From: Sulfuritalea sp.
GTDB lineage: Bacteria > Pseudomonadota > Gammaproteobacteria > Burkholderiales > Rhodocyclaceae
Length of the DNA: 64,000 bases
Direction of reading: 5' to 3'
NCBI GenBank assembly: GCA_016712985.1
Contig: JADJQA010000002.1
Coordinates: forward strand, 186,001 to 250,000
How positions within the stretch are numbered: the first letter of the stretch is position 1; each line of letters begins with the position of its first letter. Below the pieces are notes generated by a model. It ran no database searches. It saw only the letters and a program-made list of their open reading frames with translations, and was not told where the DNA came from. This document shows positions 42,760-54,811 of this stretch, piece after piece. The position numbers and the translations under genes are program-made.

Positions 42760-44598
42760 CTACCCCCTGTCCAGCCCATGCGTTTCAAGCCAAGCCAGCA
42801 ATACAACGAAGGTGTATAGCAGGCGCGGGTTGCCACGACCCTGGCGCGCCGCATGCCACAGAGCCTCTATCGCGCCAGCGTTGAGCCAGGGTGCCCGCAG
42901 TGCAGTCGCCGTCACCTGCGCTTCGCACCAATCCCGCCAGGGTCCGGCGAAGTTGGCGCGCAGTGGCACCGAGAAGCCATGCTTTTCGCGGTTCCAAACC
43001 GCCTCGGGCAGGTGCCGGCGGGCCAGCGCCCGCAGCAGGGCCTTGCCGCCGCCAGCATCGAAATGCACCTCGGCCGGCAGCTTCAGCATGCGGTCTTGCA
43101 GCGCGTTGGCCAGCAACGGCACGCGGACTTCGAGGCCATGGGCCATGCTGGCGCGGTCGGTCTTGGCCAGGCAGTTTTCCGAGAGGTAGGTCCACAGGTC
43201 GGCACGCAGCAACGCTCCGCGGTCATAGTCGCCGTGTCGGACGGCGAGATCACGCCAGAGTTCCAGAGTTGCCTGCGGCCGGCAGGCGACGGCCAGGTTG
43301 GGTGCGAGATAGCGCCGCAGATCCTTGCGGCTGCCGGGGTAGTCGCCCAGTTCGACGCGTCGGTAGAGCAACAGATCGGCCCCGGCCAGTGCGCGGCGGA
43401 TGAGGCTGGCCGGGGCGAGGCCTTGCCGCAGCATGGCGCGCAGCAGGCGCTTGGCGACGCTGTCGGGATGCTGGTCGGCCGTGTCGAGAAAGCGCGGATA
43501 GCCGCCGAAGAGTTCGTCACCACCATCGCCGGAGAGGGCTACGGTGACATGCTGCCGGGTCAGCCGCGACAAGGCCCAGGTTGGAATGTAGGCCGGGTCG
43601 GCCAGCGGCTGATCGAGGTTGGCCAGCGCCGCGGCGAGCGTGTCGGCGGTGAGCTCGGGGGCGTCGAGGACGTGGTGTTCTGTGCCGTAAAGTTCTGCCA
43701 CGGCGCGGGCGGCCGGACTTTCATCGAATCCGGCTTCGGCGAAGCGCACGCTGAAAGTTTTCAGCGGGCTGGCGCCGGCCTGCGCCATGTAATGCACGAT
43801 GAGGCTGCTGTCGATGCCGCCGGAAAGGAAGGCGCCCAGCGGCACGTCGGCCACCAGTTGATCCTTGACCGCCTGCGCCAGCAGGCGATCGGTTTCCTCA
43901 ACCAGCGCGTCGCGGTCAGGCGCATCTTCCGAGGCATCGGGAATCGTCCACCAGTGGCGCGGCGCGGCGCCAGCGTCGGGCGTCCAGCGCAGACAGCCGC
44001 CCGGCTGCAAGGCATGGATGTCACGCACCAGGGTATGCGGCGCCAACGGCGTCTGGAAGGCGAGATAGTCGCGCAGACCTTCGGTGTCGAGTTCTTTCGG
44101 GAAAGCCGCCAGCGCAAAGAACGGCTCCAGGGTCGATGCGGCGACCAGTCCGCCAAGATGCTCGCCCCAGAACAGCGGCTTGATACCGACGCGGTCGCGG
44201 GCAAGGAACACGCTGCCATCCCGCTGGTCGTGAATGGCGAAGGCAAACATGCCGTCGAGCTTTTGCATCACGGCTTCGCCCCAATGCAGGTAGCCGGTCA
44301 GCAGCACTTCGCTGTCCGAGCGGGTGTGGAAGGCGTGTCCGGCCGCTTCGAGTTCGCGACGCAGGGCGGCGAAATTGTAGACCTCGCCGTTATAGACCAT
44401 GGCCAGTCGGCCATTTGCCGCCGTCATCGGCTGGCGCCCGCCACTGATGTCGATTACGGCGAGGCGCGCATGGCCGAGCAGGGCGTCGCCGTGAGCGAGT
44501 ACTTCGCGCGCGTCGGGGCCGCGCGATTTGAGTGCCGCCAGCGCCTGATCGAAGTCGGCGCGGAAGGCGGCACCGATTGCGAGCAGGATGCCGCACAT
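42760..44598 (-). CDS. asnB: Asparagine synthase (glutamine-hydrolysing)-like amidotransferase
   Basis: 612 aa from ATG 44598: catalytic Cys at position 2 (MCGILLAIG), class II glutaminase domain (RGPDAREV, YNGEVYNF), then a synthetase domain with the ATP pyrophosphatase loop SGGIDSSL and SGDGGDELFGGYPRF. In polysaccharide clusters such enzymes often amidate sugar uronic acids or peptides rather than making asparagine, so either role is possible. The ATGA overlap with the upstream glycosyltransferase ties it to the LPS operon. Confidence 0.9.
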   Translation of the reverse strand: MCGILLAIGAAFRADFDQALAALKSRGPDAREVLAHGDALLGHARLAVIDISGGRQPMTAANGRLAMVYNGEVYNFAALRRELEAAGHAFHTRSDSEVLLTGYLHWGEAVMQKLDGMFAFAIHDQRDGSVFLARDRVGIKPLFWGEHLGGLVAASTLEPFFALAAFPKELDTEGLRDYLAFQTPLAPHTLVRDIHALQPGGCLRWTPDAGAAPRHWWTIPDASEDAPDRDALVEETDRLLAQAVKDQLVADVPLGAFLSGGIDSSLIVHYMAQAGASPLKTFSVRFAEAGFDESPAARAVAELYGTEHHVLDAPELTADTLAAALANLDQPLADPAYIPTWALSRLTRQHVTVALSGDGGDELFGGYPRFLDTADQHPDSVAKRLLRAMLRQGLAPASLIRRALAGADLLLYRRVELGDYPGSRKDLRRYLAPNLAVACRPQATLELWRDLAVRHGDYDRGALLRADLWTYLSENCLAKTDRASMAHGLEVRVPLLANALQDRMLKLPAEVHFDAGGGKALLRALARRHLPEAVWNREKHGFSVPLRANFAGPWRDWCEAQVTATALRAPWLNAGAIEALWHAARQGRGNPRLLYTFVVLLAWLETHGLDRG

Positions 44599-45668
44599 CA
44601 GCAACACTCCCGTGCCAGGGCTTCCCAGCCGTCCAGCGCACGTTCTGCGCTGTATGGTGCGAGGGCCGTCGCGATGATATCGGCACCGGGTTTCGGCGCG
44701 ACTAAAGCGTTGCGCATGGCCTGCGACAGGGCATCGGCGTCGTCGCAGGGCACCAGCCATCGCGCCAGTTCGCCACGCAGGATTTCGCGCGGTCCGGAAG
44801 GGCAGTCGGTGCTTACGACGCGTGTCCCGCAGCCCAGCGCCTCGATCAGCACATTGGGCAGGCCCTCGTGGTCCGAACACAGCACCAGCAAGTCGGCGCC
44901 CGCCATCCAAGGGTAGGGATTGGCCTGAAAGTCGGCGATGGTGACACGGGGCTTGAGGCCCGCCTCGGCGATCAGGGCGTCCAGCCGCGCATCGGGTGGC
45001 GTCAGCAGCACCAACTGCTGGGGCAGCCCGGTGCGGGCAAAAGCCGCGAGCAACAGGTCATGGCGCTTTTGCGCGGCGAAACGTCCGACGTGCAGGAGGT
45101 AGGGCTCGCCCGGTCGCGCCGGACAGGGCTCGGCGGCCAGCGCGCGGATTGCGGCGAAGTCGAAGGGATTGGCAATAACCCGTATCCGCTTCGCCTCGAT
45201 ACCGAATTGTGAGTGCAGATCGTCGGCGACGCCCTGCGAAACGGCCACCAGCGGGCGCGAGCCGTAGAGTTCGCGATAACGCTTCGTGCGGCGTTGGGCC
45301 TTTCCTGCCGGCAGTCGCGCGATCTCGGCCGACAGGGTGTTGGCGATGCGGCAGACGTGGCGCGGGGCGCGTGCCAACACTGCGACTTCGTCGGCAAAGG
45401 GCAGGGTCGATACCAGCAGGTCGTGAGTTCGCGATGCCATCAGGCGCCGCAGGCGCCAAGCCATGCGCCGCTTGCCCAGCCAACCGTGGCTGGCGCGCGT
45501 GACCAGGGCATGAAAGCCGCAGGCGGCCGGCGGCGCGTAGTTGCCGGCGTCCTCGCAGACGATGAAGTCCACTTCGTGCCCGCGTGCTGCCAGTCCACCA
45601 GCTATCTTGGCCAGCGCCTTCTCGGCGCCGCCGCCGGCGAGGTTGGTGGTGAACAGGGCGAACTTCAC
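44598..45668 (-). CDS. Glycosyltransferase family 4
   Basis: 356 aa with N-terminal MKFALFTTNLAGGGAEKALAKIAGGLAARGH and donor domain LLHVGRFAAQKRHDLLLAAFAR followed by CSDHEGLPNVLIEALGCGTRVVSTDCPSGP, the classical GT4 signature. It is coupled to the AsnB-like gene by ATGA and overlaps the methyltransferase upstream by 4 bases. Sugar specificity is not apparent. Confidence 0.88.
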   Translation of the reverse strand: MKFALFTTNLAGGGAEKALAKIAGGLAARGHEVDFIVCEDAGNYAPPAACGFHALVTRASHGWLGKRRMAWRLRRLMASRTHDLLVSTLPFADEVAVLARAPRHVCRIANTLSAEIARLPAGKAQRRTKRYRELYGSRPLVAVSQGVADDLHSQFGIEAKRIRVIANPFDFAAIRALAAEPCPARPGEPYLLHVGRFAAQKRHDLLLAAFARTGLPQQLVLLTPPDARLDALIAEAGLKPRVTIADFQANPYPWMAGADLLVLCSDHEGLPNVLIEALGCGTRVVSTDCPSGPREILRGELARWLVPCDDADALSQAMRNALVAPKPGADIIATALAPYSAERALDGWEALARECC

Positions 45669-46491
45669 GGTGCCCGAAAAACATATTCATCACAACCCGA
45701 ACCAAAAAGTCCTGATCGCCGCCGAACGTTCTGTTTGATGCATGTGAAACCAAGCGGTTCCAGAAGCGTCTTGAGCTCATCTGGGCTAACCGATTCATAG
45801 GGATAGCCGCCCAACCAATCCCTGACATCGTGCAGAAAATCCATCCCGCGCTTCTTGGTGGAGTAGGAAGCGATGTGCTTGGAAAGACTTTTTCCACGGA
45901 GTAGCAAATACCATCCGAAAAGACGGACGTACCACCTTTCTGCCTTTCGCTTTGCAGCCTCGTCGGCTTGGCAATACCAGCGCTTTATCTTGGCCCACGT
46001 ACCGCAGTACCTGGTCTTTCCATAGAGGGCCACTACCAGCAGACCGCCAGGTCGGACAAGCCCGGCGGCGTTCCGCAAGGCGCGGCGCATATCTCCGGTG
46101 TGATGGAGCACCCCCATGAATACACGATGTCCGCTGGGTCGATGGGTTTGGCGAGTGAAAGAATGTCGTCGCGGCGGACCTCATAATTTTCCACGTGCCA
46201 AAGCTTGGCAAGCATGGATCGGGTGGTTTCCACCGACAAGGGATCATAGTCCAAGGCGACAAGTTTGCTGACACCCTGTCTGAGGGCAGCGAGGCTGTGC
46301 AGGCCGGAGCCACATCCTACGTCGATCAAACTCGCTCCCTGCAATTCGGCGCTGTCGATCAGGTTAATCAGTCGACGCACGGCATCGTCGATTTGCTGCT
46401 CCGAAACCGACTTGGAATAGTCCATCCAGTTGGCTCCGAAAGCAAACCGGACATCGCTTTCGGTTGTTGGGTTGCTATTGGCATTCTTCAT
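45665..46491 (-). CDS. Class I SAM-dependent methyltransferase (frameshifted at 46111-46115)
   Basis: Frame one (from ATG 46491) has the SAM motif IDVGCGSGLHSLAAL and ends after DIVYSWG. The downstream part GVLHHTGDMRRALRNAAGLVRPGGLLVVALYGKTRY through the C-terminus is in another frame. The break is in a run of five C on the plus strand; six would restore DIVYSWGVLHHTGDM and give 275 aa. An alternative start is GTG 46500. Probably modifies a sugar of the polysaccharide; target unknown. Confidence 0.8.
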
Positions 46492-46512
46492 ATTGGGCAC
46501 CTTTGGCCCGGA

Positions 46513-47547
46513 CTACGGTTGGCGCAAGGAAAGGGCTTCACGCACGCGACTAAAGACCTGGTCGACCGTGATGTCGGCCATCGATGCTGCTGGCGTGCAG
46601 TGGTTGGCCAGAGGATGGTCGATGGCGTACAGACAGGGATGGTCGAGCGGAGCCAGAACCTGGCTCGGCGAGTAGCCGTGATAGAGCGCCACCATCGGCC
46701 GTTGCAACGCGCCCATCAGGTGGGTGGGACCGGTGTCGACGCCGACGTAGAGATCGACGCGGTTCATCAGCGCCGCCGTTTCGCGCAATGTCAGCTTGCC
46801 GGCACAGAGGGTGGAGGCAGTACCCAGTTCCGCCGCCAGTGCGCCGGTGCGTTGTATCTCCATCTTGCCGCCGAAAATCAGGAAGTGGGCGCCGGGCCAG
46901 GTGGCGCGGATACACCGGCACAGTTCGCTGAAGTGGCCGGGCGGCCAGTCGCGATAGGCCTTGGTGGGAAAGCTTGCAACCTGCAGGCCGATCAGCGGAT
47001 GACGGTCGCTGGCGTCATGATCGGCCAAAAAGCGCGCCGCCCACTGGGCTTCCTCTGCGGTGACGTGATAACTCAACGCCTTGCCGGCAGACGGTGCACC
47101 GACGGCCGCCGGCAGCAGCAACTGGATGTCCACGGCGTGGGTGGTTTGCGGCGCCGGGGGTTCGACGGCGCGGTACAGCCGGCTATTCAGCGCCGCGTCC
47201 GGTTGGCGGAAGGCCACCACGCGACGGGCCACGCGCCGCGCATAAGCGATCAGCGGCGCATCGAAATTGCAGACGAAGGCGAGGTCGTAGGGTTTCCCCG
47301 GCAGCCAGCCCATGAAGCGTGCCCGCTGCTTGCTGATGGCGCCGGTGCGATGCACGAAGGGCAGGTTGCGAACCACCTCTTCGCGCTTCGGATGCGCCAG
47401 CAGGTGGATGCGCGCCTGCGGCCAGCGGGCCGCGACGGCGCGCACGGCCGGCGTCACCAGCAGAGTGTCGCCTATGCGCGAGACGTTGATGTAGAGAATG
47501 TCGCACGGCTCCGCCGGCACCTGATCATTCCTTCCTGACGAACTCAT
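46513..47547 (-). CDS. Glycosyltransferase family 9 (heptosyltransferase)
   Basis: 344 aa: N-terminal DILYINVSRIGDTLLVTPAVRAVAARWPQARIHLLAH and the C-terminal donor half with LYVGVDTGPTHLMGALQRPMVALYHG. Second GT9 protein of the cluster. The start overlaps the upstream methyltransferase by 23 bases. Transfers ADP-heptose or a related donor to LPS core; exact site not predictable. Confidence 0.86.
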   Translation of the reverse strand: MSSSGRNDQVPAEPCDILYINVSRIGDTLLVTPAVRAVAARWPQARIHLLAHPKREEVVRNLPFVHRTGAISKQRARFMGWLPGKPYDLAFVCNFDAPLIAYARRVARRVVAFRQPDAALNSRLYRAVEPPAPQTTHAVDIQLLLPAAVGAPSAGKALSYHVTAEEAQWAARFLADHDASDRHPLIGLQVASFPTKAYRDWPPGHFSELCRCIRATWPGAHFLIFGGKMEIQRTGALAAELGTASTLCAGKLTLRETAALMNRVDLYVGVDTGPTHLMGALQRPMVALYHGYSPSQVLAPLDHPCLYAIDHPLANHCTPAASMADITVDQVFSRVREALSLRQP

Positions 47548-48241
47548 AGAGATAGTCCGGGAAGGAAAATTCTACCGGTTCAAGCCGCCAACCGATCAGA
47601 CGCTTCAGCGTCAGTGCCAGCGGCGAGAAGCGCTTGACCAGATGGTAGGCGGCCAGTGCGATGCCGGCGCGGCGGGCCAGTTCCATGGCCAGCGTCGGCG
47701 TGATCCAGGCCACGTGGTCGAGATTCACCACCAGTACGCCGTCGCGCTTGAACTGGCGGAAAAACTTGCGCGAAAAGGGGTTCGGCGTGGTGACGTAAAG
47801 CCGTCCGCCGGGGGCGAGATGGCGTGCGGCGAACCTGAGCAGCAGAACGGCATTGTCCACATGTTCGACAACGTCGCCAATGAACACGAGGTCGAAACGC
47901 TCGCCGAGATCGGCTGCCGAGGTGGCATCGACGCAGCGCACGTTGAAGCCGCGGGCACTGAGTTCATTTACCAGGGTTTCCAAGATGTCGAGACCGAGAC
48001 AATATGACGCGGCCATGCTGATGCGCCGATGGCGCCAATCGGTTTGTTCCACGTAACGCATGGCGTGTGCGGCCATGCCGATATCGAGCACCCGCTTTCC
48101 CCTTACGAGACTTTCGATGTGGCCGAGCAGATCGCTGTCGGTATGCACCCGTTGTGCGGATTTCAGCCAGGTGCGTACGGCGGCCTTGGCATCCCGGTTG
48201 TTGGGATCGTCGGACACCGTGGTCCAGTCGAGTTCAGACAT
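47525..48241 (-). CDS. Class I SAM-dependent methyltransferase
   Basis: 238 aa: RVLDIGMAAHAMRYV as the SAM loop (a degenerate glycine motif), DLVFIGDVVEHVDNAVLLLRFAARHLAPGGRLYVTTPNPF in the middle and a basic C-terminus. It overlaps its upstream neighbour by 8 bases and the downstream GT9 gene by 23. Likely a sugar or lipid-linked methyltransferase of the LPS operon. Confidence 0.8.
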   Translation of the reverse strand: MSELDWTTVSDDPNNRDAKAAVRTWLKSAQRVHTDSDLLGHIESLVRGKRVLDIGMAAHAMRYVEQTDWRHRRISMAASYCLGLDILETLVNELSARGFNVRCVDATSAADLGERFDLVFIGDVVEHVDNAVLLLRFAARHLAPGGRLYVTTPNPFSRKFFRQFKRDGVLVVNLDHVAWITPTLAMELARRAGIALAAYHLVKRFSPLALTLKRLIGWRLEPVEFSFPDYLYEFVRKE

Positions 48242-48977
48242 CGACGCCTCCCTTCCACCCGAGGCGCTCGACGGTGCCGGCCAGGGCGGCGCGAACCTTC
48301 AACATGCCGTAGCCGACGCCGGGCTGATGCGGTATGCAGCTCAGGCCATAGCCGTAGCCAGAACCGCCGCGCCGCGCCGCGTAGCGATAGGCGGCCGGAA
48401 TATCGACCGCAGCCTCGTCGTCCAGGACATGGGTTTCGGCAGCTATCCGGGGTTCATCGCTGTAGCGGGCGGCCGGTAGGAAGCGCTCGAAGAAGCGCCG
48501 TTCGGCCGTGTCGGGTCCGGTGTCGTGCACGAACGTCTGCCGTACGCGGCCGCTTGCCAGCAGGTCGAGTGCGAAGCGCACCCCGCGGAATCCCTTCGGG
48601 CCGTCGACCAGGGCGATGTCGCCGGTCTGCGCCAGATCAGGCAGTAGGCGTGTAGCGTCGCCGAACAGCAGTTTTACATTGGCTTCGTCCTTGAGCCTTG
48701 CTTCGGCCACGGGCACGTCGGGCGAATTCCGGTCGTATTCGACGCTGAGGATTTCGGCATCGGGAAAGCAGCGGGCGAGAATCAGTGTGCTCTGGCCCCG
48801 TGCACGGCCCGATTCGAGGACGCGCCGGGGCTTCACCATCTGCGCGCAGAGCCAAAGAAAGTACATCTCGGAATTGAGGATGCCTTTTCGTTCATAAGGG
48901 ATCCCGGCAATCAGGCGACCGAATTCCTCGCGGCGAGTTGCCGCTTGCAGAAGGACATCAGTAAGCGTTTCAGGCAT
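48234..48977 (-). CDS. Class I methyltransferase-fold protein
   Basis: 247 aa from ATG 48977 (MPETLTDVLLQAATRREEFGRLI). The Rossmann fold is seen in KPRRVLESGRARGQSTLILARCFPDAEILSVEYDRNSPD, and VDGPKGFRGVRFALDLLASG lies later. It resembles small SAM methyltransferases found in polysaccharide clusters; the typical DxGxGxG loop is replaced by ESGRARGQS. Overlaps the neighbouring glycosyltransferase by 8 bases. Substrate unknown. Confidence 0.7.
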   Translation of the reverse strand: MPETLTDVLLQAATRREEFGRLIAGIPYERKGILNSEMYFLWLCAQMVKPRRVLESGRARGQSTLILARCFPDAEILSVEYDRNSPDVPVAEARLKDEANVKLLFGDATRLLPDLAQTGDIALVDGPKGFRGVRFALDLLASGRVRQTFVHDTGPDTAERRFFERFLPAARYSDEPRIAAETHVLDDEAAVDIPAAYRYAARRGGSGYGYGLSCIPHQPGVGYGMLKVRAALAGTVERLGWKGGVDV

Positions 48978-50058
48978 TGGAGCAGGCTCCGGCAAAAAGA
49001 GCTTCCATGGAGTCCAGCATGGCGTCCATGGAAAAGTCTGCCACCGCCCGTACGCGGGCCGCGGCGCCGATCTTCGCAGCAAGTCCATCATCGTCCAGCA
49101 GGCGCGCGATGGCCGCCGCCAGTGCCGCGTTATCCTTGGGTACAACGATCAGCGCCGTGTCGCCATTGGCGACTGCCTCGGCAATGGCACCCACCGGTGT
49201 GGTGACGATGGGCAGGGCGCAGAGCATGGCCTGCACGATGGCCTGCGGGACGCCTTCATTGGCGTAGGACGGCAGGCAAAACACGTCCATGGCCCGCAGC
49301 CAGGACTCGGGGTCGTCGCGCTGGCCCGTCAGTGTCACGCGCTCGCCTAGCCCGAGCGCCGCGATCTTCGCCTCGATCGGCCCGCGCATGGGGCCTTCGC
49401 CGACGATCAGCAGACGCAGGTCGGGGCGGTCGAGCCGAGCGAGGGCGTCAAGCAGGAACAGGTGGCCCTTCCAACTGCGCAAGGTGGCGACAATGCCCAG
49501 GTGTTTCTGCGTCCGGTCGAGTCCCAGTGCGAGCTTCGCGGCGGCCTTATCTGCCGGCGCGAAACGCCCGGTGTCTATTCCCGTTGGCACCGAAATCACG
49601 CGTGCCGGATCGAGCGCCAAGGTTTCCAGCAGGTGCCGGCGCAGGCTTTCGCCGGTGGTAACGACGCTCTTTGCCTGGCGGTAGAGCCAGCGGTTGAAGG
49701 GATTGCCGGACACCGCGGCCGAGATGTGGCGAGTGCGCACGAGGGCCGGCGGGTTTCTGATCGTGGCGCATGCAAGTCCCGTCAACCACGAATCGGCGGA
49801 ACTGTGGGTGTTCACCACATCCGGAGCATGACTCGCCAAGAACCCGCGCAGCGCCAGGAATCCCGCAAGCGTCTTGAATTCGATAGGTAGCGAAACCACC
49901 GGTACCTTGAAGCGGGGCGCCTCGGCCATCATGCGTGCATGCGCCGGGCAGCCGACGGTAACTTCGTGGCCGCGCCCAATCAGGCCGCGCGACTCTTCGA
50001 GGATGCGGATTTCCTGACCGCCCCAGCCGCAAGAGGCTTCCGTGTGGAGGATTCTCAT
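48970..50058 (-). CDS. Glycosyltransferase family 4
   Basis: 362 aa: N-terminal MRILHTEASCGWGGQEIRILEESRGLIGRGHEV, donor domain LGIVATLRSWKGHLFLLDALARL and CLPSYANEGVPQAIVQAMLCALPIVTTPVGAIAEAV. First gene of the run down to the AsnB-like gene; a 14-base palindrome CCGGAATATTCCGG (50072-50085) lies 13 bases before its start. GT4 assignment is firm, sugar unknown. Confidence 0.87.
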   Translation of the reverse strand: MRILHTEASCGWGGQEIRILEESRGLIGRGHEVTVGCPAHARMMAEAPRFKVPVVSLPIEFKTLAGFLALRGFLASHAPDVVNTHSSADSWLTGLACATIRNPPALVRTRHISAAVSGNPFNRWLYRQAKSVVTTGESLRRHLLETLALDPARVISVPTGIDTGRFAPADKAAAKLALGLDRTQKHLGIVATLRSWKGHLFLLDALARLDRPDLRLLIVGEGPMRGPIEAKIAALGLGERVTLTGQRDDPESWLRAMDVFCLPSYANEGVPQAIVQAMLCALPIVTTPVGAIAEAVANGDTALIVVPKDNAALAAAIARLLDDDGLAAKIGAAARVRAVADFSMDAMLDSMEALFAGACSNA

Positions 50059-50257
50059 GCGGAAGCTTCCTCCGGAATATTCCGGGCTCCGGTGTGCGGA
50101 ATATTCAACGGATACTCTGGCGCAGCGGGTTGTCCACCCAGAACGGACCTCGGCGGGTTTCCCCCGCAGGTGGCGGACGAGTCGTGGCTGGTGCAGGAAA
50201 ATCCCAGGACAACGGACATTCTGTTCTCCAGGTTTCTCTATCTAGCAAGTGTCGACC

Positions 50258-51982
<1,725 letters not shown>

Positions 51983-52035
51983 AAGGAGTCAGGAAAAGGA
52001 AAACCGCGCAGTATACAAGGGCTCGGGCGGCACGC

Positions 52036-54796
52036 TCAGTGCGCCGCGTCCCAGTTGGCGCCGACGCCGACTTCCACCAGCAGTGGCACCTTGAGCGTTG
52101 CCACGCCGCCCATCAGCCCTGGCAGCGCCTCGCGCACAGCCTCAAGTTCGGTTTCCGGAACTTCCAGCACCAGTTCGTCATGCACCTGCAAGACCAGCAG
52201 GGTTTGCAGTTTCTCGGAATCGAGCCAGCCCTGCACGGCCAGCATTGCGCGCTTGATCAGGTCGGCGGCGGTACCCTGCATCGGCGCGTTGATCGCCGCG
52301 CGCTCGGCGCCCTGGCGCCGGCCGGAGTTGGACGACTTGATTTCCGGCAGCCACAGGCGGCGGCCGAACACGGTCTCGACATAACCCTTGTCGCGGGCGA
52401 TGGCGCGGGTTGCTTCCATGTAGCGGGCGACGCCGGGGTAGCGGGCAAAGTAGCGGTCCATGTAGGCCGCGGCGGCGGTGCGGTCGACACCGATCTGCCT
52501 GGCCAGTCCAAAGGCACTCATGCCGTAGATCAAGCCGAAATTGATCGCCTTGGCGGCGCGGCGCTGTTCGTTGCTGACCTCGACCGGCGTCAGGCCGAAA
52601 ACCTCGGCAGCCGTGGCGCGATGCACGTCCTCGCCTTCGGCGAAGGCTTCGAGCAGGCGCGAATCGTCCGAGAGGTGAGCCATGATGCGCAGTTCGATCT
52701 GCGAATAGTCGGCGCTGAGGATATGGTGGCCCGGTGGCGCAATGAAGGCGGAGCGGATGCGGCGGCCCTCAATGGTGCGGATCGGGATGTTCTGCAGGTT
52801 CGGATCGGAGGATGCCAGCCTCCCGGTCACGGCGACGGCCTGGGCGAAGCTGGTATGGACGCGGCCGGTGGCCGGGTTGATCATTTTCGGCAGCTTGTCG
52901 GTGTAGGTATTCTTCAGCTTGGCGAAGCTGCGGTGCTCGAGGATCTTCTTCGGCAGCGGGTAATCCTCGGCCAGCTTTTCCAGCACTTCCTCGTCGGTCG
53001 AGGGTCCGCCCGAGGGCGTCTTCTTCACCACCGGCATGCCCTTGCTGGTTGAACAGGATTTCGGCGAGCTGCTTGGGCGAATTCAGGTTGAAGGGCTGGC
53101 CTGCCAGTTGTTGCGCCTCGGCTTCGAGGGCCATGATCTTGCGCCCGAGTTCGTCGCTTTGCTGGGCCAGGGTCGCGGCGTCGATCAGCACGCCGTTGCG
53201 CTCGATGCGGAACAGCACTTCGGCGACCGGCAGTTCCAGGTCGCGGTAGAGGCTTTCCAGTTGCGGTTCGGCCGCGAGCTGCGGCCGCAGTACCTGATGC
53301 ACGCGCAGCGTGACATCGGCATCCTCGGCGGCGTATTCGGCGGCGCGGGCGACATCGACCTGGGCAAAGGAAATGCGGTTGGCACCCTTGCCGGTGACCG
53401 CATCGTAGCTGATGGTCGCGAGGCCGCAATGGCGCGCCGCGAGCGAGCCCAGATCGTGCGGCTTGTCGGATTCCAGCACGTAGGATTGCAGCAGCGTGTC
53501 CTCGACAATGCCGGCAAGATGCACGCCGTGATTGGCGAAAACGTGCCGATCGTACTTGAGGTGCTGACCCAGCTTGGAGTGGCGAGCCGATTCCAGCCAG
53601 GGCTTGAGTTTTGCCAGTGCCTCGGCCATGGGCAACTGCGTCGGCGCGCCGGCATAGCCGTGGCCCAGCGGCAGGTAGGCGGCGAGCACCTTCGCACCCA
53701 AATTCGTACCCAAACCCGCGCCTTCGATGGCGAAGGAAATGCCGACCAGTCGCGCCTGCAACGGATCGAGATCGGTGGTCTCGGTGTCGAGCGACACCAG
53801 TGGAGCGGCGTCGAGGCGCGCCAGCCAGTTGTCCAGTTGCGCGGCATCGAGGATGCATTCGTAAGCGCCGCGGTCGGGTTCGACCGTGGGCGCTGCTTCC
53901 ATCGCCTGCGCCTGGGATACCGGTCTCCTGGCGCGGGTCGCGGCGGGTTTTTCTCCGCTCAGTTCGCGCATCCAGCCCTTGAACTCCAGCCGCGCGTACA
54001 GCTCGGCCAGCCTGGCTGTATCGGGCGCCAGCGGAGCAAGCTCGGTGACCGATTGCCCCAGCGGCACATTGCAGTCAACCGTGACAAGCTTGACGCCGAG
54101 CGGCAGGAAATCCAGATGCTTGCGCAGGTTTTCGCCAACCGCGCCGCCGATTTCGGCGGCATGGGCGACGATCTCATCGAGCGAGCCCCAGGATTCCAGC
54201 CACTTGACGGCGGTCTTCGGTCCAACCTTGGATACGCCGGGTACATTGTCAACGGGATCGCCGATCAATGCCAGGTAATCGACGATGCGCCCCGGCGGCA
54301 CGCCGAACTTGGTCTTGACGCCGGCTTCGTCGAGGACTTCGTTGCTCATGGTATTGACCAGCATGACGTGCGGATTGACGAGCTGGGCCAGATCCTTGTC
54401 ACCCGTCGAAATCACGCAGTCGATGCCGGCCGCGGCAGCCTGCCGCGACAGCGTGCCGATCACGTCGTCGGCTTCGACGCCGTCGACCATCAACAGCGGC
54501 CAGCCGGCGGCGCGAATGCATGAGTGCAGGGGCTCGATCTGCGCCACCAGTTCCTCGGGCATCGACGGGCGGTTGGCCTTGTATTCGGGATACCAGTCGT
54601 CGCGAAAGGTCTTGCCCTTGGCGTCGAACACCACGGCGCGGAAATCTGACTTATAGTCGGCTTCGAGCACGCGCAGCATGGAAAGTACGCCGCGGATGGC
54701 TCCCGTGGGCTGGCCCGCGCTGGTGCGCAGATCAGGCAGGGCGTGAAACGCCCGATACAGGTAGGAAGAGCCGTCGACCAGCAGAAGCGTGGGCAT
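52036..54796 (-). CDS. polA: DNA polymerase I (frameshifted at about 53039)
   Basis: The start is ATG 54796 (MPTLLLVDGSSYLYRAFHALP). The N-terminal 5'-3' exonuclease (LLVDGSSYLYR and IDCVISTGDKDLAQL) and 3'-5' exonuclease (SLDTETTDLDP) are in frame one, which runs to ILFNQQG. The polymerase domain with ADYSQIELRIMAHLS (motif A), GRRQGAERAAINAPMQG and QVHDELVLEVPE (motif C) is in another frame. One extra G/C in the run at 53039-53041 accounts for it; repair gives 919 aa. Divergent from the LOG gene with only 15 bases between starts. Confidence 0.92.
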
Positions 54797-54811
54797 GAGG
54801 AGCGCTGCCAA

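Noticed and set aside
50059..50257. A small gene between the first GT4 gene and msbA
   Set aside because: Only short frames without motif or ribosome site; the palindrome CCGGAATATTCCGG is the only notable feature.
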